Source: Saprospiraceae bacterium (GTDB lineage: Bacteria; Bacteroidota; Bacteroidia; Chitinophagales; Saprospiraceae). Taken from it: 64,000 nucleotides of DNA. The translations under genes were made by a program, and so were the position numbers. Numbering within the stretch: position 1 is the first letter of the stretch; each line of letters starts with the position of its first letter. The notes beneath the pieces are model-generated. The model did not search any database, was not told where the DNA came from, and worked only from the letters and a program-made list of their open reading frames with translations. The stretch is taken from positions 62,001 to 126,000 of the forward strand of contig JANQPA010000063.1 in the NCBI GenBank assembly GCA_028285545.1. Direction: 5' to 3'. Shown piece by piece: positions 43,319 through 52,104 of this stretch.

Positions 43319-45412
43319 TTATTCCATCAACTTCAAAGCCTCCTCAACCTCCTCCACCGGCAACTTACAAACCTTATTCTCACACACATAAATCATGGTC
43401 TTGCCAGCCACAAACTTATTTTGGAGAAGCGGAAGCTCATTTTCCTGAGCACCTCCTAAAAATATGGCATTGGGAAAGAAATGATGTTGGATCAAGTCTC
43501 TTTTTTTCGCAAAATCAGGCCCGATAATGACCACCTCTTTGGTGGGATTGAGATGGCCAAGGTACAACCGGAACCAGTTTCCATAATAAACAGCATCCGG
43601 ATTTTCTCCCATGTTATTGATCATTAAGTTTAACATGCTTTTACTTTTATTGACCAATGCAGTATCATAGAGTATCAATCCCAGTTGGTAGAAATTATGA
43701 GCCATTATGGAGTTAGAAGCAGGAATGACATTGTCATCCAATTCTTTTTTTCGGGTGATCAAGGGGGGAGAAAGGTCTGAGGTGTAATATAAAAGCGGGG
43801 AGCTCGGGTCCTGGAAATGTTGAAGAACATAATCGTTCAACAATTTGGCTTTGTTGAGCCACTCAGTATCAAAACTTACCTGATAAAGGTCCAAAAAAGC
43901 TTGAATAAGTAGGGCATAATCATCCAAAAAGCCATCAATTGAGGAGACACCTTCTTTATGATTTCGATAGAGTTGTCCATCACCTTTTAATAGATTTTCT
44001 GCCAGGAATTGCCCAGCCTTAATTGCCTTTTCCAGATATTTTTGCTCTCCCAGGGCTTTAAAAGCATCAACATATCCGGAAATCATCAGGGCATTCCAGG
44101 AACTGAGTATTTTATCATCCAGACTGGGAGCAATCCTTTTTTTTCGAGCTTCAAACAAAGTTTTTTTGCTGGCCCTCAATTTATCCGTAACCTGCTCAAC
44201 TGATAATCCATTTTGATTAGCTAATTCCTGGACAGATTTTCGAACGGCCAGCACATTTTTTCCCTCCTCCCAGTTACCATTTTTTTTAATATCAAAATGA
44301 TCTGAAATGAGCTTGTTATCTATTGGATCAGTTATCAATTGATCAATTTCCTCTTTTCTCCACACATAAAATTTTCCTTCTTCTCCTTCACTATCCGCAT
44401 TAATGGAAGAATAGAAACCTCCCTCTGGAGAGGTCAATTCATTTTCAATAAAATTTAGGGTTTGGTGTATTACATTTTCATAAAGAGGATTCTTGGTGAT
44501 TTGAAAAGTGTGAGCATATAAGCTTACCAACTGGGCATTGTCATACAGCATTTTTTCGAAGTGAGGAACCATCCATTTTTCATCGGTAGAGTATCGCGCG
44601 AAACCGCCTGCCAGATGATCAAAGATGCCACCCAGGGCCATTTTTTTTAGGGTCAGCTCTGCTGCTTCTAACACCCTTTCATTTTCATCCTGAGCATGAT
44701 AATCTAATAAAAACTCAAAACTGACAGGCATGGGAAACTTCAATTGACCCGCAATTCCGCCATCCTTAAAGTCCACTCTTTTAAGAAAACCAGCAGCAAC
44801 ATTTTCAATATGCTCTTTATTCAATTCTGAAGACTCACCTGGAATTTGGTAGCTATCTAATTGTTGGATACCATCGAGTAATCGCTGAGCATAATTTTCA
44901 AGTTTGTCAGCTTGATTGTCCTTAATTTCTATAAAGTAGCCTAGAATTTCCATCCACTGCTTTTTGGGGAAATAAGTACCTGCCCAGATTGGCCTTCCAT
45001 CAGGTAGGGCAAGGGCATTAAGTGGCCACCCACAGTTTCCATTACTGGCCAATTGACAGGCGGTCATGTACACATCATCCACATCGGGGCGTTCCTCCCT
45101 ATCTACTTTTATACTGATAAAATGTTGATTCATTAAATTTGCTACCGCCGTATCCTGAAAAGATTCCTCCTCCATTACATGACACCAGTGGCAAGCTGCA
45201 TAACCCACTGAAATAACCATTAACTTATTTTCATCTTGAGCCTTTTTAAGTGCCTCTTCATTCCATGGATACCAATTGACCGGATTATGAGCATGCTGTA
45301 ATAAATAGGGACTGGATTCTTTGATTAAGGCATTGGTATAGGTATGCTGCCCTTCGGAGTTACAGCTGGTTATTAGGAGGATGACTAGAAAGAATAGAGG
45401 GGATTTTTTCAT
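43319..45412 (-). CDS. DUF255/YyaL-type thioredoxin-domain lipoprotein
   Basis: ATG at 45412 gives [17 protein letters not shown] (lipobox C17) and 697 residues. An upstream extension to 45589 is translated from TAGTCTGG repeats and is not supported. After the signal, residues 35-145 hold the thioredoxin-like DUF255 domain with the CxxC motif [16 protein letters not shown]; the rest resembles the alpha/alpha barrel glycosidase-like fold of YyaL/SSP411 ([20 protein letters not shown]). Function is uncertain; thiol-redox and N-glycan-like roles have been proposed for homologues. The lipid anchor places it at the envelope. Confidence 0.85.
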   Translation of the reverse strand: MKKSPLFFLVILLITSCNSEGQHTYTNALIKESSPYLLQHAHNPVNWYPWNEEALKKAQDENKLMVISVGYAACHWCHVMEEESFQDTAVANLMNQHFISIKVDREERPDVDDVYMTACQLASNGNCGWPLNALALPDGRPIWAGTYFPKKQWMEILGYFIEIKDNQADKLENYAQRLLDGIQQLDSYQIPGESSELNKEHIENVAAGFLKRVDFKDGGIAGQLKFPMPVSFEFLLDYHAQDENERVLEAAELTLKKMALGGIFDHLAGGFARYSTDEKWMVPHFEKMLYDNAQLVSLYAHTFQITKNPLYENVIHQTLNFIENELTSPEGGFYSSINADSEGEEGKFYVWRKEEIDQLITDPIDNKLISDHFDIKKNGNWEEGKNVLAVRKSVQELANQNGLSVEQVTDKLRASKKTLFEARKKRIAPSLDDKILSSWNALMISGYVDAFKALGEQKYLEKAIKAGQFLAENLLKGDGQLYRNHKEGVSSIDGFLDDYALLIQAFLDLYQVSFDTEWLNKAKLLNDYVLQHFQDPSSPLLYYTSDLSPPLITRKKELDDNVIPASNSIMAHNFYQLGLILYDTALVNKSKSMLNLMINNMGENPDAVYYGNWFRLYLGHLNPTKEVVIIGPDFAKKRDLIQHHFFPNAIFLGGAQENELPLLQNKFVAGKTMIYVCENKVCKLPVEEVEEALKLME

Positions 45413-45427
45413 GATATAGTGATATAG

Positions 45428-45459
45428 TAGTCTGGTAGTCTGGTAGTCTGGTAGTCTGG
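45428..45459. repeat. Four perfect copies of TAGTCTGG
   Basis: Units at 45428-45435, 45436-45443, 45444-45451 and 45452-45459, 15 bp upstream of the start codon on the minus strand. Repeats of GTGAACCC/GTGAATCC type follow near 45545-45575. Confidence 0.85.
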
Positions 45460-45712
45460 TGATTTCGTTTTTGAAAAAATTTAGGAATTGATCTACAAAT
45501 AATAAAAATAATCTGAAAAAATAGTTTTTGTAATGCTTAAATCCGTGAGCCCGTGAATCCATATCCCGTGAACCTGTATAAAAAGGCAAAAAGAAGATTA
45601 TTCATACTTTCTGGAATTATTTGGCAACTAATTAGGTTGAATGAATTGTTCTAGATTATGAGAATTATCATTTATTAATTGACTCTTACAATGTTTTTTT
45701 TACAATAGGCAG

Positions 45713-46207
45713 ATGTCAATAATTAACAAACTACATCCCCAAATGGATTTTGATAAACACGTTCTTGATTTTGAAAATAATAAAATAGAGGTAGATCACA
45801 TTCTGGCCAGCAAGGGGAAAAGATTGGCCAATTATCTGTTGGATCAGCTCATCCTACATATTGGAACCATGGCCTTGGCAGTTCTTTTTGAATTAGGAGT
45901 GTATGATGAATTGGATGAAACATTTGCAGCCACTTTAATTCTTCTAGTCTACCCGGCTTATTATATGGTATTTGAATCTTTATTTGGCAGAACGCCAGCG
46001 AAGTTTATTACTCGAACCGTGGTGGTTACAACGAGTGGTCATCGACCTAATACGATAAATATCATCGGTCGTTCCTTGTGTAGATACATCCCTTTTGAGG
46101 CATTTTCGTTTTTAGGTGAAAAAGCTATTGGCTGGCATGACAGCATTTCAAAAACACGGGTAGTAGAATGGGATTTATGGGAAGAACCCAAGGATGAATT
46201 CGTTTGA
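45713..46207 (+). CDS. RDD family membrane protein
   Basis: 164 residues. The RDD signature appears as GKRLANYLLDQLILHI near residue 34, with the conserved R and D positions at the start of the first helix; three hydrophobic segments follow (about 40-60, 75-95, 125-140). The conserved block FGRTPAKFITRTVVVT is between helices 2 and 3. Function is unknown (proposed transporter or regulator). No operon partner is obvious. Confidence 0.83.
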   Translation: MSIINKLHPQMDFDKHVLDFENNKIEVDHILASKGKRLANYLLDQLILHIGTMALAVLFELGVYDELDETFAATLILLVYPAYYMVFESLFGRTPAKFITRTVVVTTSGHRPNTINIIGRSLCRYIPFEAFSFLGEKAIGWHDSISKTRVVEWDLWEEPKDEFV

Positions 46208-46314
46208 AACTAACAAATAGAAAATATTGTTAATGTAGTATTAATTTTTTTTAAATTTTTTGTAGCCGACCGCATTCGAACATATATTTTTCTATATTTA
46301 ACAAAAACCATAAA

Positions 46315-46785
46315 ATGAATTGGAGAAGACTAAGCGGCCAACGTATTGAAGAGCCAATACTGACTGCCGTCGAAAAGACCTTGATCCGTGAAAGGAATGC
46401 GGGTCACAAATTAAAGGTATGTATTGGGTCTGATTCTCAGGTAAGAGGAGGAGTGGTTGAGTATGCGACTGTTATCGTTTTTTTACGAGAAAAAAAGGGC
46501 GGTTTCATGTTTATCTGTAATGACAAAAGTCATAAGCGGATGACCATTAAAGAGCGCATGATTCGTGAGGTGGCTAAATCAGTAGAAGTGGCTTATAGCC
46601 TATGTGATCTGCTGGATCGCTATGATATAGCCCTGGAAGTTCATGCAGACATTAACACGGATCCTAATTTCCAGTCTAATGTTGCATTAAAAGAAGCAAT
46701 GGGGTATATCCTGGGAATGGGTTTTGAGTTTAAGGCCAAACCCGATGCCTTTGCCAGCTCTTACTGTGCAGACAAAGTAGTTTAA
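46315..46785 (+). CDS. YkuK/DUF458-type RNase H-like protein
   Basis: 156 residues, cytoplasmic. The N-terminal part contains CIGSDSQVRGGVVEYATVIV, where D is the first RNase H-like acidic residue, and the C-terminal half has the DLLDRYDIALEVHADINTDP block with further acids. This is the DUF458/YkuK family with a predicted ribonuclease H-like fold; biochemical function is not established. It is alone, with an 8-bp hairpin after its stop. Confidence 0.8.
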   Translation: MNWRRLSGQRIEEPILTAVEKTLIRERNAGHKLKVCIGSDSQVRGGVVEYATVIVFLREKKGGFMFICNDKSHKRMTIKERMIREVAKSVEVAYSLCDLLDRYDIALEVHADINTDPNFQSNVALKEAMGYILGMGFEFKAKPDAFASSYCADKVV

Positions 46786-47149
46786 TAAAGGAGGTAGATT
46801 AGAACCTCCCAACAATATAATTTCGGTGCTGTTCCTGTTTCCAAGGAACAGCCCTTAGAATTCTCTCCCTTATACTAAATCTAAAAATTCTCCCCTTTTG
46901 TCTAAGATTAGCTTAAGTTTGTCCTAGCAATCATGTCCAGGACATAAATTATTGTAATTTTTGTGTCTGAAATGCTACTTACAATAAGCAGGATTTTTTT
47001 CGCCTCAAACCTTTATTTGCTTTAATATTGCAGTATAACTAACATAATCAGCTCATTTCTGTTATACAAAATTAACAAGTGTCAACAGGAAGAACTGAGG
47101 TCTTTATTATGAACATTAATTAAAATTAATTGATCAAAAATTTCCATTC
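46786..47149. other. 364-bp spacer before the M16 operon
   Basis: GCTGTTCC (46828-46835) and GGAACAGC (46845-46852) form a short hairpin likely to be the terminator of the preceding gene. No ORF, tRNA or riboswitch is recognised in the rest; it must hold the promoter of the M16 pair. Confidence 0.45.
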
Positions 47150-48472
47150 ATGAAATTAAGTAGTCTAATTTTGGCTGTCATTTTACTCACCACATACAGT
47201 CTGAGCGCTCAGCGTTCTATTGAATTTGAGGAATATACCCTCGATAATGGTTTAAAAGTCTTATTACATCAGGATAATTCCGCTCCAGTAGTGGCTGTTT
47301 CTGTGATGTATCATGTAGGCTCAAAAAACGAAAGACCCGACCGGACGGGTTTTGCACATTTTTTTGAGCATCTACTCTTTGAGGGATCAGAAAATATTGG
47401 CAGAGGAGAATTTATGAAGTATATAGAAAATGCAGGAGGTACTTTTAATGCGAATACCTCTTTTGACAGAACTTTTTATTATGAAGTATTTCCTTCGAAT
47501 GAATTGGAATTAGGATTATGGTTGGAGTCTGAACGCATGCTCCATGCCAAGGTAGAAACAAAGGGAATAGAAACCCAAAGAGAGGTAGTAAAAGAAGAAC
47601 GTCGTCAAACTATAGACAATCAACCTTATGCTACGTTTCCTGAAGAAATTCAAAAACGTGCTTTTAAAAAACATCCTTACCGATGGTCCATCATTGGATC
47701 TATGGATCATATTAATGCAGCTGAGGAACAGGATTTTAAGCAATTTTATGCAGATTTTTATGTGCCTAATAATGCCATATTATCCATTGCCGGTGATTTT
47801 GAGGTGAAAGGCACCAAAAAATTAATCCAACAATATTTTGGAACCATACCAAAAGGAAAAAATGAGATTTACAGACCTAATATTGTGGAACCCCCGTTAA
47901 AAGGAGAAATTCGGGATACTGTTTATGATAATATCCAACTTCCCGCAGTTATCCAAGCTTATCGTACACCAGCCCAGGGAACAGAGGATTATTATGCGGT
48001 TTCTATGTTATCTACTTTGCTTTCAAATGGAGAAAGTTCAAGGATGTATCGTGCTTTAGTTGATGAGCAACAAAAAGCTCTTGGTGCAGGAACCTTTCCT
48101 TTCCCAACTGAAGATCCAGGTCTTGAATTTGTTTTTGGTATTGCAAATGTAGGGGTTGATGTCGGGGATTTAGAAAACGCTATGGATGCAGAGGTTAACA
48201 AAGTGCAAGAAGAACTAATCTCTGAAAAAGAATTCCAAAAATTACGTAATCAGGTGGAGTCCACCTTTATTTCTTCTAACTCAACCGTGCAGGGAATAGC
48301 ACAAAGTATGGCCAATTATGAAATGTATTTTGGAGATGCCAACCTTATTAATACCGAATTGGATAGATATATGAAAGTCAGTAAAGAGGATATTCAAAAG
48401 GCAGCTAAGAAGTATTTCCATAAGGATAATCGTGTCGTTTTGCATTATTTGCCAAAGTCTGCAAAACCTTAA
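47150..48472 (+). CDS. Secreted M16 zinc peptidase (active subunit)
   Basis: A 440-residue exported peptidase (signal peptide to about residue 20, LSAQR). The inverted zinc motif HxxEH is H70-F-F-E73-H74 in GFAHFFEHLLFEG, and the third ligand glutamate is in EVVKEERRQ (about 149-150). This is a pitrilysin-type, processing-peptidase-like enzyme of two homologous domains. It starts 54 bp before the second M16 gene, which lacks the motif, so the pair should form a heterodimer that cuts peptides in the periplasm. Confidence 0.93.
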   Translation: MKLSSLILAVILLTTYSLSAQRSIEFEEYTLDNGLKVLLHQDNSAPVVAVSVMYHVGSKNERPDRTGFAHFFEHLLFEGSENIGRGEFMKYIENAGGTFNANTSFDRTFYYEVFPSNELELGLWLESERMLHAKVETKGIETQREVVKEERRQTIDNQPYATFPEEIQKRAFKKHPYRWSIIGSMDHINAAEEQDFKQFYADFYVPNNAILSIAGDFEVKGTKKLIQQYFGTIPKGKNEIYRPNIVEPPLKGEIRDTVYDNIQLPAVIQAYRTPAQGTEDYYAVSMLSTLLSNGESSRMYRALVDEQQKALGAGTFPFPTEDPGLEFVFGIANVGVDVGDLENAMDAEVNKVQEELISEKEFQKLRNQVESTFISSNSTVQGIAQSMANYEMYFGDANLINTELDRYMKVSKEDIQKAAKKYFHKDNRVVLHYLPKSAKP

Positions 48473-48526
48473 TGGTTCCTCTTTATTCTTTTAAAAATCT
48501 TTAATCAGATTATAACATTATAGAAA

Positions 48527-50605
48527 ATGAAAAAAATCTTATTCTTTCTAATAGCAAGCTTCACAATAATATCCCTGCATGGCCAGGAGGATTTTCGTAA
48601 ACAACGCCCTAAACCAGGGCCTGCCCCCAAAGTTAAATTAGGGGAGACCCAAGAGTTTCAACTGGACAATGGTTTAAAAGTAATTGTGGTTGAGAATCAC
48701 AAATTGCCCAGAGTATCTTTCCAATTGTTCATTAATGTTCCACTTATTCAGGAAAAAGGAGCGGTAGGAATGTCTGGCCTAGCTGGTCAGATGCTAAAAA
48801 CAGGAACCAGTACCAAATCAAAAGCAGAAATTGATGAAGCAGTAGACTTTATTGGTGCGGCCTTCTCCACCAGTTCCAATGGAATGTTTGGCTCAGCTTT
48901 GTCAAAGCATAAAGAAACCTTACTGGATTTGATGACAGATGTTTTATATAATCCTTCTTTCCCTGCCGACGAATTTGATAAACTCAAAAATCAAACGCTG
49001 TCAGGCTTAACTTTTAGCAAGGACGATCCCAATACCATTGCCGGTAATGTCGCTACGGTACTTCGCTACGGTAAAGATCACCCTTATGGAGAAATTACAA
49101 CAGAAGCATCTGTTGAAAATATAACGGTCGACATGTGTAAGGAATATTATAATAATTATTTCTTGCCCAATCTTTCTTATCTGATCATTGTAGGAGATAT
49201 TACGGGTAAAGAAGCTGAGAATGTGGCGAATAAATATTTCTCTTCCTGGAAAAGAAAAGACATTGCCAAAGAGCGCTTTGAAACGCCAACGGCTCCCAAA
49301 GAAAGAGAAGTCGCATTTGTGAATAAAACAGGGGCGGTTCAGTCGGTTATTAATATTACTTATCCTTTGGATCTTAAACCAGGAAGTGAATATGCTACTA
49401 AGGCAGGATTGTTAAACAGTATTTTGGGAGGGGGAGCAACAGGCCGCTTGTTCCAAAATCTTAGAGAAGACAAAGGTTATACTTATGGCGCTTATTCTTC
49501 CCTATCCAATGATCCTAATGTGGGTTATTTTGCTGCCTCGGCCAGTGTTAGAAATGAGGTGACTGATAGTTCTTTGATGGAATTTATGAATGAGTTAAAT
49601 CGAATTAGAGATGTCGAAATTGATGCGGAGGAATTAAAATATGCCAAGGCAAAACAAGCAGGTTCTTTCACTCGATCTTTAGAAAACCCACAATCGCTGG
49701 CTTCTTATGCTTTTAATACGGCACGATATAAATTGAGTAAAGACTATTATTCTAATTACTTGCAAAGATTAGATAGAATTACAGCAGAAGATTTAAAAGA
49801 AACAGCCAATAAGTTTATCCGCCCGGATAATGCCTATGTACTTGTTGTCGGTAATAAGGATGAGGTAGTAGAAAAGATCAAACCATTTGATGCTGATGGG
49901 CAGGTTGATTTTTATGATATCTATGGTACCAAACTCCAGCCTGTAACAGCGGCTCTACCTTCTGATTTAGATGGCGATGGTGTCATTGCGAAATACATAA
50001 AAGCTCTTGGGGGTGCAGACAAATTAGCTACCGTTAATGATTTGACTACAAAAATGTCGGGCTCTATTCAAGGACAAACCATTGACATTACCAATCAGCA
50101 GAAAAATGGAAAAATGTCAGTGACCACTTCACTTTCCGGGCAAGTCATGGCACAGCAGGTTTTTGATGGTAAAAAAGGAATGGTAATGCAAATGGGTGCC
50201 AAGCAACCATTGGATGAAAAACAAGCCTCAGCCATGAAAATCCAAGCCCTTCCTTTCCCAGAATTAAAATATGGTGCCCTTGGAGTAAAAGCTGAATTAA
50301 AAGGATTAGATAATGTTGATGGCAAAAAAGTATACGAGGTAGTGCTTACTCGTCCAGATGGTAGCAAAGTAACCGATTTCTTTGATGCGCAATCTTATCT
50401 TAAGTTGCGTTCTGTTCAGACGGTTGAAGCAATGGGGCAAACCATCACAAATACTACTGATTTTGCAGGATATAAAGAAGTAGAGGGCATTCAGTTTCCT
50501 CATTCCATTACCATTTCAGGTATGTTACCCATACCTTTAAAAACTAAAGTTGAATCCATCTCCATCAACTCAGGGATTTCCGATGATGTGTTTAAAATAG
50601 AATAA
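48527..50605 (+). CDS. Secreted M16-like protein (inactive partner) with C-terminal extension
   Basis: 692 residues, signal peptide (residues 1-19, ending SLHGQ). Two M16 domains span about 40-460; at the expected zinc position the sequence is SGLAGQMLKTGTST, without HxxEH, so it is catalytically silent and probably the structural subunit. GGGATGRLFQNLREDKGYTY is the conserved second-domain R/Y region. Residues about 480-692 are an extra beta-rich domain (YIKALGGADKLATVNDLTTK; FPHSITISGMLPIPLKTKVE), reminiscent of lipoprotein-sorting LolA-like folds. It lies in operon with the active subunit. Confidence 0.9.
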   Translation: MKKILFFLIASFTIISLHGQEDFRKQRPKPGPAPKVKLGETQEFQLDNGLKVIVVENHKLPRVSFQLFINVPLIQEKGAVGMSGLAGQMLKTGTSTKSKAEIDEAVDFIGAAFSTSSNGMFGSALSKHKETLLDLMTDVLYNPSFPADEFDKLKNQTLSGLTFSKDDPNTIAGNVATVLRYGKDHPYGEITTEASVENITVDMCKEYYNNYFLPNLSYLIIVGDITGKEAENVANKYFSSWKRKDIAKERFETPTAPKEREVAFVNKTGAVQSVINITYPLDLKPGSEYATKAGLLNSILGGGATGRLFQNLREDKGYTYGAYSSLSNDPNVGYFAASASVRNEVTDSSLMEFMNELNRIRDVEIDAEELKYAKAKQAGSFTRSLENPQSLASYAFNTARYKLSKDYYSNYLQRLDRITAEDLKETANKFIRPDNAYVLVVGNKDEVVEKIKPFDADGQVDFYDIYGTKLQPVTAALPSDLDGDGVIAKYIKALGGADKLATVNDLTTKMSGSIQGQTIDITNQQKNGKMSVTTSLSGQVMAQQVFDGKKGMVMQMGAKQPLDEKQASAMKIQALPFPELKYGALGVKAELKGLDNVDGKKVYEVVLTRPDGSKVTDFFDAQSYLKLRSVQTVEAMGQTITNTTDFAGYKEVEGIQFPHSITISGMLPIPLKTKVESISINSGISDDVFKIE

Positions 50606-50606
50606 A

Positions 50607-50644
50607 AGGAAGTCGGAAGGTGGAAGGTGGAAGTCGGAAGCCGG
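50607..50644. repeat. GGAAGTC/GGAAGGT heptamer array
   Basis: Five to six 7-bp units immediately after the stop of the M16-like gene, the longest of the GGAAG loci in the window. Confidence 0.75.
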
Positions 50645-50664
50645 AATTTGAGGAGGAATTTAAT

Positions 50665-50705
50665 AAATAGTTTACGTGGGCTGTAATGGCTTACGTAAAC
50701 TATTT
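50665..50705 (+). terminator. Hairpin terminator of the M16 pair
   Basis: AAATAGTTTACGT (50665-50677) and ACGTAAACTATTT (50693-50705) form a perfect 13-bp stem with a 15-nt loop, 60 bp after the stop and followed by T-rich sequence. Confidence 0.75.
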
Positions 50706-50910
50706 TTATTTTACAGGCGAAATAAGGCTTTGTAGGTTGTTTCACTTTAATTAATTCGTTTTAGGGATATTTTGCAAAGGCATGAAAAAATTAAATTTGT
50801 TTTTTCAAATATCTTTTTTGTTGATAATGAAGTTGTTATGCTTTATTAAGTTGGCGTTTTTACTTGAAATTGGATTTTGAAATCGAACTTGTCCATAATC
50901 AATCAGGTTA

Positions 50911-50973
50911 AACCAATAACCAATAACCAATAACCAATAACCAATAACCAATAACGAATAACGAATAACGAAT
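50911..50973. repeat. Nine perfect-frame heptamers (AACCAAT x6, AACGAAT x3)
   Basis: Nine consecutive 7-bp units with only a C-to-G change splitting the array into six and three. The unit recurs at 55536-55563. In the reverse strand it encodes a repetitive hydrophobic frame that is unlikely to be translated. Confidence 0.95.
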
Positions 50974-51017
50974 AACCCACAAAGCAAAACAATGAAACTA
51001 TTTTTATTAAAAAAGCT

Positions 51018-51506
51018 ATGATCCAAATTTTCGTTACCGGTGGAACATTTGACAAAGAATACAATTACATCAATGGAGAGTTATTTTTTAAGGATACCCA
51101 TATCCCTAAAATGATGGAAAGGGGCAGATGTCGCTTAGACATCGACGTAAAAACCCTTATGATGATTGACAGCCTTGAAATGACGGAAGAAGACAGATCT
51201 ATCATTGCACATAATTGCAGGCGGAGTAAACTAGATCAAATTATTATAACTCATGGTACTGACAAAATGGTAGAAACCGCTTCTTATTTAGCCGATGCTG
51301 GCATTGAAAAGAAAACGATTGTGTTAACTGGAGCAATGATTCCATATGCTTTTGGTACTTCTTCTGATGGTTTTTTTAATCTGGGAAGTGCTTTAGCCTT
51401 TGTTCAGACCTTGGAACCTGGAGTCTATGTAGTAATGAATGGCCGTTATTTCGATTGGAGAAATGTTAAAAAGAACAGGAAAACGGGCATATTTGAAGAA
51501 ATATGA
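51018..51506 (+). CDS. Short asparaginase-domain protein
   Basis: 162 residues that correspond to the N-terminal domain of type I/II asparaginases (normally about 330). Catalytic elements are present: FVTGGTFDKEYN with the first Thr and IITHGTDKMVETA with the T-D pair and following K. The C-terminal domain, which completes the dimer interface, is missing and the protein ends with a charged tail (RNVKKNRKTGIFEEI). Such single-domain homologues exist as a family, so this is probably not a truncation. Amidohydrolase activity on asparagine is plausible, not certain. Confidence 0.8.
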   Translation: MIQIFVTGGTFDKEYNYINGELFFKDTHIPKMMERGRCRLDIDVKTLMMIDSLEMTEEDRSIIAHNCRRSKLDQIIITHGTDKMVETASYLADAGIEKKTIVLTGAMIPYAFGTSSDGFFNLGSALAFVQTLEPGVYVVMNGRYFDWRNVKKNRKTGIFEEI

Positions 51507-51729
51507 GACTAAGTTGTTACTAAGGATAAACTTTATCGTTTTTTAAGAAATTATCCTAAATAGGAATGAAACCATTTTAAAAATATTCGTCAAAAGCATT
51601 AAAGTACAGCAGTCAATGATTACAGAACTGGAATAGTTATTAGTTTTATTGTTGATTAAGAATTTATAGGTATTTTTTAGAATAGTTTATTCCTGTTAAG
51701 AAGTAGCACAATATTGCAAACTATATTTT

Positions 51730-51951
51730 ATGGAATATTTAGGATTAATATTAGAATTCATTTTCCTTGGCATCGGTATTTATTTTTATTTATTTTCTAT
51801 AGGAAAAATAAATTCTAAAAACCCGGAGGCCCAAAAAAAAGCAGATGCTTTTAGACAAGGGAATCAACGATGGCTGAGATTATTAAGCCTGGCACTCATA
51901 GCTTTAATGTCTGTAGAAATTATTCTACACATTCAATCGATGGTTTCATAA
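51730..51951 (+). CDS. Small membrane protein of unknown function
   Basis: 73 residues with two hydrophobic helices (about 4-24 and 50-68) separated by a basic, polar segment (KINSKNPEAQKKADAFRQGN). It begins with ATG, has normal amino acid composition and no overlap with another gene. A hairpin AACACCT/AGGTGTT lies at 52051-52068 downstream. No domain recognised. Confidence 0.6.
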   Translation: MEYLGLILEFIFLGIGIYFYLFSIGKINSKNPEAQKKADAFRQGNQRWLRLLSLALIALMSVEIILHIQSMVS

Positions 51952-52104
51952 TAGATGATTATCGTTAATAATGATTATTTAACACTGGTTGAAGACAACA
52001 AACAGTGATCAACTCACGACTAAAAAGACAATAATTTATTATTATTGCGTAACACCTCATAAGGTGTTGATTTTAAGGCTGTATTTAAAATGTTTAATAT
52101 ACAT

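Larger units (their letters stand above)
50606..51017. other. Spacer with terminator, heptamer repeats and no gene
   Basis: It contains GGAAG heptamers (50607-50644), a 13-bp hairpin (50665-50705) and nine AACCAAT/AACGAAT heptamers (50911-50973). Open frames through the heptamers are low-complexity and are not genes. The asparaginase promoter must be here. Confidence 0.6.

Noticed and set aside
45413-45589. N-terminal extension of the DUF255 gene
   Set aside because: Encoded by TAGTCTGG repeats and without a signal; the lipoprotein start at 45412 explains the gene.
45661-45712. TTGACT-16-TACAAT promoter-like pair before the RDD gene
   Set aside because: Looks like a proteobacterial sigma-70 promoter, but Bacteroidota housekeeping promoters use a different consensus, so I do not list it.
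50911-50973. Possible CRISPR-like array
   Set aside because: The units are 7 bp and contiguous without spacers; no cas genes nearby.
50805-51026. 73-codon minus-strand frame with a repeating LLVIGYW pattern
   Set aside because: It is a translation of the AACCAAT heptamer array; such frames are spurious.
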